Shown: piece after piece, positions 21,505-35,841 of the stretch
Layout: every line of letters starts with the position of its first letter
Numbering within the stretch: position 1 is the first letter of the stretch
Source: Erpobdella octoculata
Taxonomy: Eukaryota; Annelida; Clitellata; Hirudinida; Erpobdellidae
Length of the DNA stretch: 64,000 bases
Reading direction: 5' to 3'
Assembly (NCBI GenBank): GCA_963978895.1
Contig: OZ022238.1
Span: forward strand, 18,521,871-18,585,870
The notes under the pieces: model-generated
Database searches by the model: none
What the model was told of the DNA's origin: nothing
The model's input: only the letters and a program-made list of their open reading frames with translations
Program-made: the position numbers and the translations under genes

Positions 21505-24500
21505 ACTTAATAATAATAAATAATAATAATACGGAATTTATCAAGCGCCAAGGCACGCGACTGAGGCGCCCTCGGATAACCTAAAAATTGCATCGTTCAA
21601 AGGCTAATTTAAAATAAAAGGTTTTAAGTTTAGTTTTAAAGGAAGCGACGGATCCACAGTTTCGAATTTCGGCTGGCAGTGCATTCCAGACGATTGGCGA
21701 TGCGTGTCGAAAGGATCTCGCACCGATATTGTTGTTAGCTTTTGTCCGTGCGAGTTCAGGAGCTGTAGATGAGCGGAGCGGTCTTTGGATAGTTCTGTTG
21801 TGAAGGAGTTGGTGAAGATATGTGGGCGATGAACAAAACCGAATTTTTTACGTTATCAGAGCGATTTTGTACAAAATTCGATAGTGTACCGGCAGCCAGT
21901 GAAGTTTGAAAAGACGGAATGAAGACGACGACGATAACAGAGATGACGACGACGATGGCAGAGATGACGACGACGACGACAGAGATGACGACGAATCCAA
22001 AGGGTAGACTCCAAGGACCACTTTAGCAGCCCTATTCATCATTCTCTGGAGACGTTTTTGGTGGTTCAGAGGAATGCCAAAAAGAAGGGAGTTACAATAA
22101 TCGAGCCTTGGCAAGATCAGACAACAAGCCAAGGAGTTGGCGTTTTCCCTCGATAAAACCTTTCTGACGTGGGCGATTGCTCTGATCTGATGATGGCATG
22201 AACGAATGACTGATGAAACGTGATTTGCAAAAGTGAGACGATTGTCAATCAACACACCAAGGCTTTTTAGAGTGGGGGAGAAAGGAATTGAGTGTTCTCC
22301 AACGGAAAGAGATTTTAAGTTGGAGAGAGCCTTAATCGAGTAACTGGATCCTATCAGAACAACCTCAGTTTTGGATGTATTGAACTGAAGGTTGTTGTGC
22401 AGAAACCAGTGTTCAATGGATCTGATGCAGTCGGTTAGTCTCTTAATTTCCAAGTCGGAGTCCCGGTAAGAGAGCGACTGGAAAAGCTGCGTGTCGTCAG
22501 CATATTGGTGATACGGTACATTCTGTTCACTGATAATGCTACATACAGGAGATATGTAGGTGGTGAAGAGAAGAGGCCCCAATACAGAGCCCTGAGGAAC
22601 ACCGCTAGTGATCAGAACAGATGATGAGCTGCAACCACCCAGTTTGACAAACTGCGACCGACCCGATAAGTAGGAAGCAAACCACAACAAGACGCTGCCA
22701 CTGATGCCGAATTCGTTGTGGAGGCGGTCAAGAAGGGTGGAGTGACTAATTGTGTCGAAGGCAGCCGAGAGATCAAGGCCAGCGAGGAGAGTGGCCTTCT
22801 TGGAATCGCAAGAATGAAAGACGTTATCAAGGATGTGGAGCAGAGCAGTTTCAGTGGAGTGACATGAGCGATAAGCCGACTGATAGAGAGAGTAGTTAGA
22901 GTTGGTTATGATATGAGGTTGAACTCCCTTTAGAACCGTCCTCTCGATTATTTTGGAAATAGTTGTGAGGTTGGAGATAGGTCTAAAATTGGAGAGAATA
23001 CTGTTATCTAGGGAAGGTTTTTTCAGAAGAGGTGGTAATTGGGCTCTTTTGTGCACAGACGGAAAGCATGCTTCACGGAAAGAGAGATTACATAGGTTAG
23101 AGATTGCTGTCGACAGCGTGTCGGAACAATGTATAAAACTTGGTTAGGAAAAGGATCTAGGGGAGAAGGTTTTGAGTTAGCGATGAGTTTGCTTATTTCG
23201 GAAGGAGTCACTTCCTCAAAACTGGTTAAGAGAGGAGAATCATTTGATCTCCAGTAATGCTCAAAGTTACTGTTGTCAGAAGAGATGCGCTGACGAATGC
23301 TGTCATTGAGCGATTCGATCTTCTGAGTAAAGAAAGTACTAAAAGAATCTGCCAATTTTTCACTATCACCGTCAAAAACTGTCTGCTTTTGCCGTCTATG
23401 AAGAAGGTTGTTGAGAGAGCGCCACAGGTTGCGAGGATTTTCAGAGCTTGATAGTGTTGCTCTGATAGATTCGGCCCGAGAAGCTAGGATGGCATGTTTT
23501 GCAAGAATCTTGGCTTCGTCATATTCCTTTTTATTCTCTGAGGAGAGAGAAGAAAAGTACTTTCGCTCGCATTTCCGTCGTTTCTTGGCAAGGAGAGCTG
23601 AGTCAGAGAGAGTGTTGATGTGGGAGGTGACGCATTTTCTGATTGTTTTTATTTTGAGGGGTGCATGTAAATTAAGAATGTTGGTGATTGTTTCATCTAT
23701 TAAATTATCATATTGATCAGTGGATAGGCCGTCCGTGATGAGGAAGTTAGATGTTAGTAGGTCGTTGTTGAAGTTGCACCAGTTTATTGATTTTAGATTA
23801 CGATAAGAAATAGAGGTACAGACTGGTGCAGGCTTTGACAGGTTGATGACAGAAGAAACAAGGTAATGATCGGAAATGAAATGAGATGGGTGAATGACAA
23901 TATTGGAAATGATGTTTGGGTGCGAGTTGGGGGTTATCAAAACATTAAGAATGTTTCCTTTCACGTGAGTAGGCTTGTTGATAAGTCATGTCGAATTCGC
24001 TCAGAAGACCGGCGATGTCGTTGTTGATGGATGATGATGTGGCCGGGGTGTTGAAATCGCCACACATAATTAATTTTTTAGCGGAATGAGATTCGAGAAG
24101 TAGTGTGAGCTCGTCGGCAAAACCACTTAGAGTCCCAGGAGGGCGATAGATAATGATAATGATGAAAGGATGTGTTACATTGGTGACCTGAATGACAATG
24201 TGTTCAAAGGTAGTGGTGGTGAGAGATGTTAAAGGCTTACAATGAATGTGATTGTGGTGAATGAGAGCGAGACCACCGCCTCTGGAGGTTGTTGATGATG
24301 TACGATGTTGGTGAATAACTGAAAAACCAGGTGGTGCAATGTCATGTTTGATAGCATCGGGATCGTCCGGTTTAATCCAAGTCTCGGTGAGACACAACAA
24401 ACTCAAGTCGAAATCGCCCATAACGTCGTGAATGAGAGCAGCTTTGTTGACTGCGGATCGAGCGTTGAGGAGACCCATATTAAGTTTGTTGTGCGGTTTG

Positions 24501-24740
24501 AGCTTATACAGCACTGCACTTTTGTGATGCGCTCTTGGCTTCCAAATTCTATTTTTAAAGAGGTTGTCTCTCACAGATCGCTTTAATCTGATGGCGGGAG
24601 ACTGAGCAAGTTTTAACAAATCGGCTGAGGTGTAAACAATCCGTTCGGTAGACATCGGTGACGGTGAGCGATAACCGAAGGCTTGACCGATTGATTAAAA
24701 CTGTAGTTTAGGTTTAAAAAACTATCGTAAATAAAACAAT
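21505..24740 (-). mobile_element. CR1-like LINE nested in the BEL element, with (TTA)n tail
   Basis: Same subfamily as the intact LINE at 36031-39072. Its 3' end on the minus strand is a (TTATTA)n tail (about 21508-21535), like the other copy. The 5' UTR keeps the phrase GGTTATCGCTCA shortly before the ATG, as in the intact copy. Confidence 0.8.
21600..24655 (-). pseudogene. CR1-like LINE ORF (endonuclease and reverse transcriptase), frameshifted
   Basis: ATG at 24655. Endonuclease blocks: NMGLLNARSAVNKAALIHDV, LTETW, IMCGDFN, ISDHYLV. Reverse transcriptase: NFRPISNLTTISKIIE, LDLSAAFDTISH, SGVPQGSVLGPLLFTTY, YADD (about 22495), NTSKTE. Frameshifts lie near 23950, 23140 and 21850. Near the end a GAC-type trinucleotide expansion (about 21930-21995) inserts serine-rich sequence just before the FRLFKLHWLPV block. 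The residual C-terminus (SFRHASPIVWNALPAEIR) is readable to about 21600. Not functional, but diverged only moderately from the intact copy. Confidence 0.85.
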
Positions 24741-25294
24741 CCAGTGAGATAAAACGAAATATAGTTAAAAATGGACAAAAATTCGATTAATAGAATGAAA
24801 CGATTGCAATTTAAATTATCCGAAAAAACACGCTATGTTGACATAGACATGAACAATAAACACTTGTTCAATAATCCATACTACAAATGCCATGTCAGTC
24901 ATAGATTCAATGTTTCAGTTTCAAGGACAGACGGAGCAACAAAATTTGAAGTTTGAGAATTCAAATGTCAATAACATTTAATGTCTAAATTATAACGATC
25001 ATATTTTATAATAAATATCGAGTCAACAAAAACCAACGTAATAATCTCATAGAATATTGCTATCATAATATTGAATTGCAAGTGATTGTAACATCTCGAT
25101 CATCATCAGAATTCATAAACGTCTAATCATTCAATTAAATTCACGATCACTCTATGAAATCATCAAAAGTAATTACAATCTTTCGGACGTCTTAAATAAG
25201 CCTAATGTTCATAGTATTTCAAAGTCTAATATTATTCGGACACTCTATTCAAAAAGATCATGTTATTACGCTCAGGCAAAACTATCGAAAACAT
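24741..25294 (-). other. BEL/Pao untranslated or flanking DNA
   Basis: AT-rich, no coding signal, between the pol tail and the nested LINE 5' end. Confidence 0.4.
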
Positions 25295-25420
25295 TTAATC
25301 GTCGGCGATTTCCAGCGGAGAGAGATGGCTAATCGCTCGTGTCAGAACAGTTTGACCCCCTTGAACTTTCACTACTCGTACATGACCATCTTTGCCAGGC
25401 ATCACGTCAACATTGATTTT
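25295..25420 (-). pseudogene. BEL/Pao pol C-terminus (DUF5641-like)
   Basis: The minus frame ending at 25295 closes with VDVMPGKDGHVRVVKVQGG, then VLTRAISHLSPLE, the conserved tail of BEL/Pao integrase-containing polyproteins. Upstream in the same frame (25786-25420) is a proline/glycine- and lysine-rich stretch that does not look like integrase. Reverse transcriptase, RNase H and integrase core are missing. Confidence 0.75.
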
Positions 25421-25789
25421 GTAAAACTGCTGGGTTGATTCGATATCTTGTTTTTCAAGATTTACAGATTCACGATTTTCATTTTTGCCTCCGATTTCTT
25501 TAATTCTCAACTCGATTTTCCTTTCTACGGCTTGGGTAGAATTGACACTCACAGGCGCGGCGCTGGGCGGGGGGCCCCCAGCTCCGACAGGTGTCACCCG
25601 TGGGATTTTTGCAAATCCAAAGACTTTTTTTACTGGGGGGGGGTACTTGAATCTCATTGGGTTAATCACTGTATTTTTAACTGGTTTGAGACTGAGTTTG
25701 ACTATCTTCAGTTTGCAGTCTTTCTTTTCTTTCATTACTAAATTATTAAAGATACCAAAAAAATACTGCAGATAAAAATAGTCCAAACA

Positions 25790-26400
25790 ATTTTTCGCCT
25801 GCGGCGGGCTTTCTTTTTTTTTCTTTCTTTTTCAAACTATGTTTTTGCTTCATGGAGTTTAAACTATTATTATAGTTGTTATTCTTAAACATTCTGTATA
25901 GTTTTATGATGATTCAATGTTTTTTGATGATAGTTCACTGTTGTTTGATGATAGTTTACTGTTTTTTTACTGTTAAGTACTTTATGATATTATTGAATAA
26001 TAATTTTATTAGCTTCGTTTTCTGAACTCTTACTTAGTGTTAGTTGAATAAATTTTAATTTTTGAAAAAACTAGTAATAACAACAAATATTTTTAAATTT
26101 GTATCTGAACTTTGCTTTGCCATAACAAACCTAGATAAACTAGAAAAAAACAGGACTAAATTGTGATCTGCTAGTATAAATGCTTCAGTATTTATTTCTT
26201 ACATAGTTCTATTTCAGTTTTAAAAAAAATGAGCAAAGGACTATAAACTATATATATATATATGAGTTTGAGTTTGATATTCAGTTATCAATACATACAT
26301 TCAAAATCACAAAAAAGACAGAAAAAAACAATAAGAATTAAGTAGTCATTATAATAGCATGTATGATTGATGAAGAGGTGCTGCATCAGGCCCCTCTGTG

Positions 26401-26499
<99 letters not shown>

Positions 26500-26590
26500 T
26501 TATATATACTGAAGTATATATACTTCAACTTGTCCTTGGACATTTTGGACCCCCCCAGAACAAAATTCCTGGCGCCGCCCCTGGACACTC
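25790..26590. mobile_element. repeat insertion with (TA)n in the BEL interior
   Basis: The open minus-strand frame of the BEL element breaks at about 26590, where a GGGGCGGCGCCAGG-type segment typical of DNA-transposon ends begins. It is followed by a (TA)n run at 26402-26500 and AT-rich noncoding DNA. Exact borders not determined. Confidence 0.45.
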
Positions 26591-27180
26591 ATCGATTCTC
26601 GCAAGATGTTCTTCGGTTTTGCTGCAGCTTCATGTTCTAAAGCTTGGTTTTCAATTCTCAATATTAAAGCAAACTCATGGAGAACAGCTCTATCGTTTTG
26701 AAAACTTGATCTTTTTTGTACCGAGTCTCTCGCAGATAACATTCCTTGAATTCTTCTCGAATTATTTAAGCAGCTCAAGTTTCCATTATTTTCACCAGCT
26801 TCTACAATAATATCGCTTATTTTATTCACTACATCAGTTTGGTCATAAGATTCATCAAGAACATCGCGCTCAAGTTTAGCAGATTCGTTGAGACTTATCT
26901 GGTTCTCGATCAGTGATATTTTAATTTCAACTAAATTCGAAGCGCTCAAATCTGGTTTATTATTGACTTTCAACTCAAAATCATCTTCCCTGCTTGCTTG
27001 ATGGAGTTCGTCGCTGCAGGTCTGCTTTCGGCACTTGCAAGTTCCAAAAGCTTCCGAAACAAATCTTCTTCCGACGCGCAATGACAACGACACTTCTTTG
27101 AAACATCCACCTTCGAGTTCTACAATGACTGTACCTACTCGAAGTTTGGAACCTTCAAAAAAAAGTTGGCTTGTCGGCAA
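26591..27180 (-). CDS. acidic extra region of the BEL element, unknown function
   Basis: This minus frame continues the BEL polyprotein after a slip in a T-run near 27155. It shows a CKCRKQTC motif, then a hydrophilic acidic stretch rich in E, D, S and N with helical segments ([20 protein letters not shown]) and a late coiled-coil-like [17 protein letters not shown]. It sits where reverse transcriptase should be, has no motif of that enzyme, and is open for about 190 codons until the repeat at 26590. Possibly a captured sequence; possibly a lineage-specific domain. Not recognised. Confidence 0.45.
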
Positions 27181-29732
27181 TTTGGTTGATTTATACTAAT
27201 TCCATCGTTGACCTGAGAACCACCGTTGTCGATAACGTTGACGACCTCGTCTTTCTGATCGTTCATCTCGCTGGTGCCTGCATCTTTATCTCGACCATCA
27301 TTTCTCAAGTTATTTTCCACGTTATCAGAACGTTGTGAATCGTGAGAAAGACAAGTTTCAGCAAGTTTATTATCATCATCACCATCATCAGCCGTTACAT
27401 CAGTCTTCACGCTATTAGAACCGTTCTCATTTGATTCCGGAAGTATGTTTTCACTACCGTGAAATACTTCGTCATCGTCGCCAACATGCATTTTTGCTGC
27501 TTGATCCAAAATTGACATCGTGTCGTTCTTTGTTGTCAATTCTTCTACTTTCCAAAATTTGCGCAGTGCTAAACCGAGATCGGCTTCTTTCTGAATCAAA
27601 TACGTATATGCAAAATTAGTCTGGAATTGGTTTTGATTTGGCGACGACGCTCCAACACAAGTCCATCCGAGCGGAGTCAATCTTGCAATAGGTGCACCTT
27701 GTTTGCCACGCACTTCCTGTCGAAAAAAATGTAAATCTGCATAATCTAATCCAATGAGCATATCGAATTTTGCACGCGGTTCAATGTATGGAAACTGGAT
27801 GTTGCGTAGATGCGGCCATTTCATCTGAAACTTCTTCCAATCTACCGCTTTCATATCACCAGTGACTTTATTTGTTGTGAAGGCATTTATTTTCATCTTA
27901 ATTACACGATTCAAACTTTGAAGTTCCACCTCCACTGCTTGTGTCTGGAAACCAGCTCGATGACCATTTAGCATACTCACAGTAACATGACGTGAACTGC
28001 CGAGGAGACCAAGTTCTGCAACAACGTCGGAGTTTATGTAGGTTTTGGTCATCCCGTCGTCAAGTAAAGCGTTGATCTTTATTGACTTGAACCCATTTCT
28101 TAGAATAACTGGCACGATTCGTAATGCAATCACGTTGTTATTTCCTGGTTCAGTCGCTGTCATTGTTACGTTTTCTTGTTTTTTGTCGTTGGCTTCTCCC
28201 CTTCGTACGTTAGCAAGAGGTCGAACAGAAGTAAGTTGACGATTCTCATATCTACCGTGGAGAAGTCGATGATGAGTGTTCATACAACCCTCTAGACCGC
28301 ACAACCGACTGCGTTTGCATGTCGAGCCTCTATGCGATGAACCCAAACACCGAAAACAGAGATGTTTTTCTATGGCAAGCTTCCATCTGCTGTCGACAGT
28401 TTTTTGGCTGAACACTTCGCATTTCCAAATTGGATGGTCGCCACCGCAGCATTCACAAGTCTTCGTTGTTACATCATCATTTTGTCCAAAATACGAAGAT
28501 GATTGTAGATTCGGATTACGACGTTGAGAACTGACTTCAATTTTTGATAGTCCATGAACCACTTCGGATGCAATTGTTCGAAATTCTGCTTCTTGCAGTA
28601 CGAAATGACGCAGATTTTCTACATTTTCGACTCTTTGATGTTCAAATAGCCAACGCTGAAAAGACACATTCATGGCTTCGTCCATTTTTTTAATAATCTT
28701 GTGGTACATTGAGCCACAACCCAGTTCATCATATCGACCAGATTCACGTAAGTTGATTACAGTCAAATCGAGAAGATCGGCAAATTTATCTAGATCGACG
28801 GCACTACCAGCTCTAAGCGGACGAAAGTTATCTACGGCTTCAAGCTGCAAAGCAACTTGTCGACGAATGCCACCAAACTTTCTTTCTAAACGTTGCTTTG
28901 CTGCCTCGTAACTTTCCGCTGAATGTCCTAGGTTTTCAACAACTTTAAAGGCGTCACCGCTCAGGTACTGACGTAACTGAAGCAATTTATATTCAGCGGA
29001 CATTGGAGCTTTGTCAATACATGCAATAAAGGCGGTTTTCCACGCTTCATATTTTTGCTTATCTCAGTTAAATACAGGAATAGATACCTTTTTTAGCAGC
29101 CTCCACAAGTCATGACCGACATCGCTGGCTGTTGGTTGAACGGAAGAATGATGGTTTGCGATACTCGGCTGAGCTTGGGGGAGAAAGCTTGCTGAGTAAA
29201 CGCGGTAGTCGTTAGTGGTGGTAGATAATGGAACGAAACCGCCATGGGATGAGAACGGGACGACAGTTGGTGCAGTTCTCGACGTCCAGACATTCGAAGA
29301 CATTAATCCAGCTTCGGACGATATTAAGTTGGCAGATGACTGAGGACGAGGAGATGATTGTCTTTTGCTATTTTCTATAAAATGTTCTGCTTTTTCCATT
29401 ATTGTAGAAAACTCAGTTTCTAGAGTAGCAATATTTTTCTGTATTTGATGTTCTTTCAACGTTTCGCTTATCTCCGCATAATAACCTAACAGGTTTTCCA
29501 TACTTTCTATTGCATGCATTTCGATCTCCGTAATACGTTCCTGTCTATCTTCAATTTCCGCAATTTTAGACACATCGTTACTGTTTAGCAATTTTTTCAA
29601 CTGATAATATTCACGAGTAAATTGTGCTCTGGCTTTGCACATTATAGCTTGCATTTCGTTTTCTTTTTCTTGAATGAGCATAGTCGCGCTTTCGTCTATC
29701 TCTGAATTCGCCTTATTCGACATTTTCGACAA
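27135..29732 (-). pseudogene. BEL/Pao gag-protease
   Basis: The ATG at 29732 opens a frame of about 866 codons with one in-frame TGA at 29064-29066. N-terminus: coiled-coil gag (29730-29380). Then a DUF1759-type capsid region (LLQLRQYLSGDA, AAKQRLERKFGG, about 28990-28860). Zinc knuckles CECCGGDHPIWKC and CFRCLGSSHRGSTC lie at 28460-28330. An aspartic-protease segment INALLDDGMTKTYI lies near 28060, with DDG in place of DTG/DSG, then the LIGLDYADL and PLGWTCVG blocks (27760-27640). From about 27560 the sequence turns acidic and no longer matches BEL pol. The only clear breaks are the stop and a frameshift near 27155. Confidence 0.8.
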
Positions 29733-29806
29733 TTATTTCGTAATAACGTTTCAAAATTCGACTTCGGAATAGACTATAATATGAAACCACGCTCTGCTAC
29801 CAAATT

Positions 29807-29965
29807 TGTTCGTTAGAAATTCTTTCGCTAATTTCTATTTTACACCACGCAACTCGACGACAATCCTTCGAGAACTTTCTTTATTTTAACAACTCGTGAA
29901 ACAACAATGCTCGCTGGAAGAAAAATAAAAAAACCAAAGAAACTAAATAAAAGTTAATTCTTAAC
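29807..29965 (-). repeat. BEL/Pao 5' LTR, truncated
   Basis: Matches 20981-21139. Its outer 17 bp are replaced by AAATCAGTGATTTTACATG and a (TA)n run; that phrase is also the outer edge of the mini LTR element repeat at about 20728-20745. Confidence 0.8.
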
Positions 29966-29985
29966 AAAAAATCAGTGATTTTACA

Positions 29986-32057
<2,072 letters not shown>

Positions 32058-32140
<83 letters not shown>
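32058..32140. repeat. (TA)n microsatellite
   Basis: TA array directly after the Helitron CTAG end. Confidence 0.95.
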
Positions 32141-32143
<3 letters not shown>

Positions 32144-32147
32144 TGTA

Positions 32148-32212
32148 TACATTATTCAATTTAAAAAAATAATTTGAATATCTTTCGTATTTCTAAATTA
32201 AGTGTATTTGAA

Positions 32213-32216
<4 letters not shown>
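32148..32216. repeat. dispersed repeat D, copy 2
   Basis: Matches 20757-20828 with few changes and is also bounded by (TA)n on both sides (32058-32140 and 32217-32246). Confidence 0.8.
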
Positions 32217-32246
<30 letters not shown>

Positions 32247-32249
<3 letters not shown>

Positions 32250-32390
32250 CGGTGTTACCCGGCGTTGCCTGTGCTTTTAAAAATGTGCCTATCGTTTTTC
32301 TTTCTAGCTTCTGTTTCCTTCCTTGCTTACTTTTCCGCTACCACTCGCTTTCTTGCTCTTTATCGTTCTCCGGCTTCCTCTCACTTTAGG
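32247..32390 (-). mobile_element. Helitron-like terminus with CT-rich interior, copy 2
   Basis: GGCGGTGTTACCCGGCGTTG resembles the end at 4452-4480 (hairpin ACCCGGCGTTGCC) but the CTAG is lost. The interior is pyrimidine-rich with words such as CGCTTTCTTGCTC, like the first family member. Confidence 0.5.
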
Positions 32391-33643
32391 TGTCTGTGTT
32401 TATCTGTCGTGTGTCAAAGGCGTAAGGAAAATTTATGCGGTGGCTTTGTAAAAAAAAAACAGGAATTTGAAAAAAAAAAACCCATTTTCCGCACAATAAA
32501 AACTTGATAACTGGACGGAGGAAAATAGTTGGATGAACTTTTCCTAAAATTTTCGATTTTTTTTTTCAATTTTACTTTTTTTCATTTCTTTTTAAAAAAT
32601 AAATGATTACTGTGGAGAGGTAGTCGGATGTAGTTTTCCAAAATAATTTCCAAACTTTTTCATTTTTTATCCGCATGCACAAAAAGTTATGACCCACTGA
32701 AATTTGAGAGGAAACATATGCCCCAATGTCTCCCGTCTTCTACTTCTATGGTTGAAGTCAACTTAAAGTATCAGGTAAAACAGTTTTACTGCAGTTTATT
32801 CAATGACTTTTTTTAACAATGAGACGTTTCTCATTAAAAAATTCCAAAACAAGCAATTGAAAATAAAAAAGTAATAAAAAAGTTGCACTTCCTATTCATA
32901 CGTCTAATTAAATTTTTTTTGAAAACATTAAAAACACTAAATTAATTTTTCAAAAGCCTTTTAATGTGAAAAAGTAAAAATGTCAAGATGTTTAAATAGC
33001 GCTTAATTATTGCGAAAAAAATGAAAATTTTAAGTAGTTGAGAAAAACATTGACAACATAATTACTTTTTAATCTAGTCATTTTAGGCTTTTATATTTTT
33101 TAGCGTCAGTAAAAAAATAAAAAATGTATGTGCTGCTCGTTTTTTCTTATGGTTAAAACTTAAATTTCATAAATGCATAGAACAATGACTTCTAGTTGCT
33201 AAAATGTAAAATTTAGGCAAACAATGCTTTCGTCTCTTTAACATATAATCCTAACAGGTGAGGATCCAGTCAATAAGCACTCTCTATTTTTTTTTCATAA
33301 TAGTTTATAGTTCTTTACACCAGGTGTTTTAAGACACTAATGGCTGTATGTAGGAAGCACTTAAGTACTTCCTGTCGTGGATCAGAATTTGATCCTTTTT
33401 ACTTTTCTCTCCTCTTTTCTCCAGGGCTGGGACTGGCTCACAATTAGCGAGGCGGAGTAATGCACTCTCTAATAGCGGTAACTATTTATATAGAATCCGA
33501 CACGCACACTTAAATGGTGTGAATTGAGCATTGGCATTGTAATTGTATGCCTATATATATATATATAGAATAGTCAAGAAAGGTTTATTGCCAGAAGATA
33601 AAAGTTTAATTTTCAGCCGTTCCAAGCCAGTTTGAATTTGAAA
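32391..33643. other. AT-rich noncoding DNA upstream of lectin copy 2
   Basis: No gene seen. Includes TTTACACCAGGTGTTTTAAGAC at about 33310-33335, found inverted at about 17533. The last 100 bp would hold the promoter of lectin copy 2; no clear TATA box can be assigned among the many AT tracts. Confidence 0.45.
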
Positions 33644-33952
33644 ATGAATAATAGAAATTCTAATTTAGTTTTTCTTTTTACTATTATGTTCAACACTGTA
33701 ATTTCTCAGAAAAGCGACATTTTTCTTCGGGCTAAAGGCTGTATGAAAGACACATGCTGTGCTTTAGACGATCCAGATAGCAGAATTGTCCTGGAAAATC
33801 AAAAAAGCTCAAAAGCATTATCATGTTCAGTGCAATGCATGAAGAACACTTTTTGTGTTAGTTTTAATTACTGGTCAAACACAAAAACATGTGAACTATT
33901 TGGATTGTCTCCTTATAAGATCAGCTATAATTCACTTTGTCAAAATTATGAG
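33644..33952 (+). CDS. lectin gene copy 2, exon 1: signal peptide and PAN-like domain
   Basis: The ATG at 33644 is chosen because the exon is then 309 nt, exactly as in copy 1. Signal peptide NLVFLFTIMFNTVISQ; PAN-like module with CSVQCMKNTFCVSFNYWSN and KTCELF at the same positions as copy 1. GT donor after TATGAG (33953). All cysteines of the module are shared with copy 1. No stop or frameshift, so this copy looks functional. Confidence 0.85.
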
Positions 33953-34034
33953 GTGATTATGTTTCATACAATTTAATTTTTTTTATATCAGAACGTTTTA
34001 TTTGTTTTTAATGCAGTTATTTTTGTTTTGACAG

Positions 34035-34068
34035 AAAATCAATTTTAAAATCAGTTCAGTCATACAAG
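34035..34068 (+). CDS. lectin gene copy 2, microexon 2 (34 nt)
   Basis: TTTTGACAG acceptor and AAG|GTTAGT donor bound 34 nt encoding a KINFKISSVIQ-like linker. Same length and phase as 3308-3341. Confidence 0.75.
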
Positions 34069-34607
34069 GTTAGTTTTTTCAAATTTAAAAAAAATTGTTG
34101 TAAGTTTATTTAGATCTCTACCTATACATTTTTTACATTACTGGATAGTTAAGGAATTTTAACAAATAGGTAACTGTTTGATATTGCTGGAAATACCACG
34201 CGCTATAAAATGTTAAAATCATTTGTCTCTACCATTTTCACAATGATTATATTAAATTGCCTTATTGGTTGTTGTTTGCTGTTTCTTGTTTGTTTCTTCG
34301 GATTTTCTAAAGCTTTTTTAAGACACTTCTAACGGTTGTAAAAAGTAGAACCTTCAGCTGCCGGTTTAGCCGGCCAAGCCGAGCCGCAAAAGTGCGAAGC
34401 CGCCGCCGGTCGCGAAAACCGGGGCTAAGTTGCGAGCCGGCCACAAAAAATTAAGCCTCGCCGGCGCGAAAATCGCGGCCAGCCGTAGTTTAAAAATTTT
34501 TTTAGTTATAATTTTTTTTAAATTAATTATTTTTTCATAGCCGCAATTAAAATCATAAGCTTTACAGCCATACAAAGTGTTCTCACTATTGATGTATAAG
34601 TTTTCGC
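34069..34607. other. intron with a GC-rich island
   Basis: No gene. A striking GC-rich patch at 34355-34490 (GCCGGCCAAGCCGAGCCGC and relatives, repeated GCCGG/CCGGC words) stands out from the AT-rich background and precedes the hAT fragment, probably its remnant interior. Confidence 0.5.
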
Positions 34608-34833
34608 GCATTACAACTTCTGGCTGAACTCAATGACAATGCAACTTTAACAAAAAGATCAGGTGCAGAAAAATTACAACTTGAGCTCGATGAATATCTA
34701 GCAAGCACTATTAGTGATGATGATTTAATAGCAAAGTATTCAGCAAATCCACTCTCCTATTGGGCAGATATTGTTATGACCTATCCCATACTGTAGCAGC
34801 TTGCTTCTTTGTTTCTTGTAAACCTTAGGCTGG
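34608..34833 (+). pseudogene. hAT transposase C-terminal (dimerisation) fragment
   Basis: Plus-strand reading LQLELDEYLASTISDDDLIA, KYSANPLSYWADIVMTYPIL, stop, QLASLFL. The EL..Y.....PL.YW......P.L..LA pattern is the start of the hAT family dimerisation domain. One in-frame TAG; no other transposase part nearby. Confidence 0.65.
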
Positions 34834-35154
34834 CTATAGAACCTGCTCTTCCCCGGAGGGGAGGATGGTTATGTGGACATTTTAGAGGAGGTCTAATAGT
34901 ACATGAATCCACTTGTTTGCCTCAAGTTTGGTGGTGGGTATGGCGTTGGCGGCCATTTTAAAAAATGACCGATATCGAATTTTACAAGTTCTTATAGTGG
35001 GTAAAATACTAGGCATAACTCAGTTCAAATGTTAATTATGAACTTGAATTAAATGCTAAATAGTATTGTATCAAGTCACTTTTACTTAAAACACTTTTCA
35101 AAAAATTATTTTTTTTATATTAAAACCTTTAAAAAATATAAAAAATAAGTAGAA
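34834..35154. repeat. diverged half-copy of dispersed repeat C
   Basis: 34890-35000 shares the order TAGTACATGAATCCACTTGT, GCGGCCATTTTAAAAAATGACC and ATATCGAATTTTA with the fuller copy that follows. Otherwise noncoding. Confidence 0.55.
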
Positions 35155-35370
35155 AAATCACAGAAATTTATACTTTTCTTCCCATGGGTGGGATGATGCT
35201 TGTAATGAGGACCTTTTAAATCTAGTGCAGTAGTACATGGATTTACTTGTATGATTTGATTTTGATGATGTATTTTGCGTTATCGACCATTTTTTAAAAG
35301 GGCCGATTATGGTTTTCAAAATTAATCACAGTCAAAATTTAACTTATGAACAAAATGAAATTAGTCACAG
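35155..35370 (+). repeat. dispersed repeat C, copy 2
   Basis: Inverse match to 9590-9810. Confidence 0.75.
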
Positions 35371-35645
35371 TTCAGTGTCAGGGTTGATCTGGATGGAAAA
35401 CAATCAAGCCTTTGCCCTTCTAAACTGAATAAAATAAGTTTTTTACATGATAACTTGCAATATATAATGTCAGCCTAAACTGACCACAATGATATATATA
35501 TATATAAAGATGTCTCAACCAGATTTTGAACTGTGAACATCTACATTAAATATTTGGAATATAAACTATAAAAAAAAATTGACTTTGAAACTTTGTTCAG
35601 TGCTTTAGTTTTTTGAAAAACTGATATTTTATTCATGGACATGAG

Positions 35646-35800
35646 TATCTATATATATAAAAAGCTCGTGACGGTGTTTGTGTCCACACTCCTCCGAAAG
35701 GGCAGAACCAATTTTTATGAAATTTGTTGTGTACGTTTGGGAGGTCTGAGGATAGGTACACGTAAAATTTAATAAAAATTGGTACAGCCGTTTCGGAGGA
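35646..35800 (+). mobile_element. Helitron-like 5' end fragment
   Basis: TCTATATATATAAAAAGCTC followed by GTGACGGTGTTTGTGTCC resembles Helitron 5' ends (5'-TC, TATA-rich, AAAAG). The fragment is short and ends in a (TA)n at 35803-35840. An inverted pair CTCCTCCGAAAGGG / GCCGTTTCGGAGGAG lies at 35688 and 35786. Confidence 0.4.
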
Positions 35801-35840
<40 letters not shown>

Positions 35841-35841
35841 G

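Noticed and set aside
34366..34611. GC-rich minus-strand frame as a gene or CpG island promoter
   Set aside because: Low-complexity GCCGG words and an adjacent hAT fragment make it transposon debris. No transcript signal is seen.
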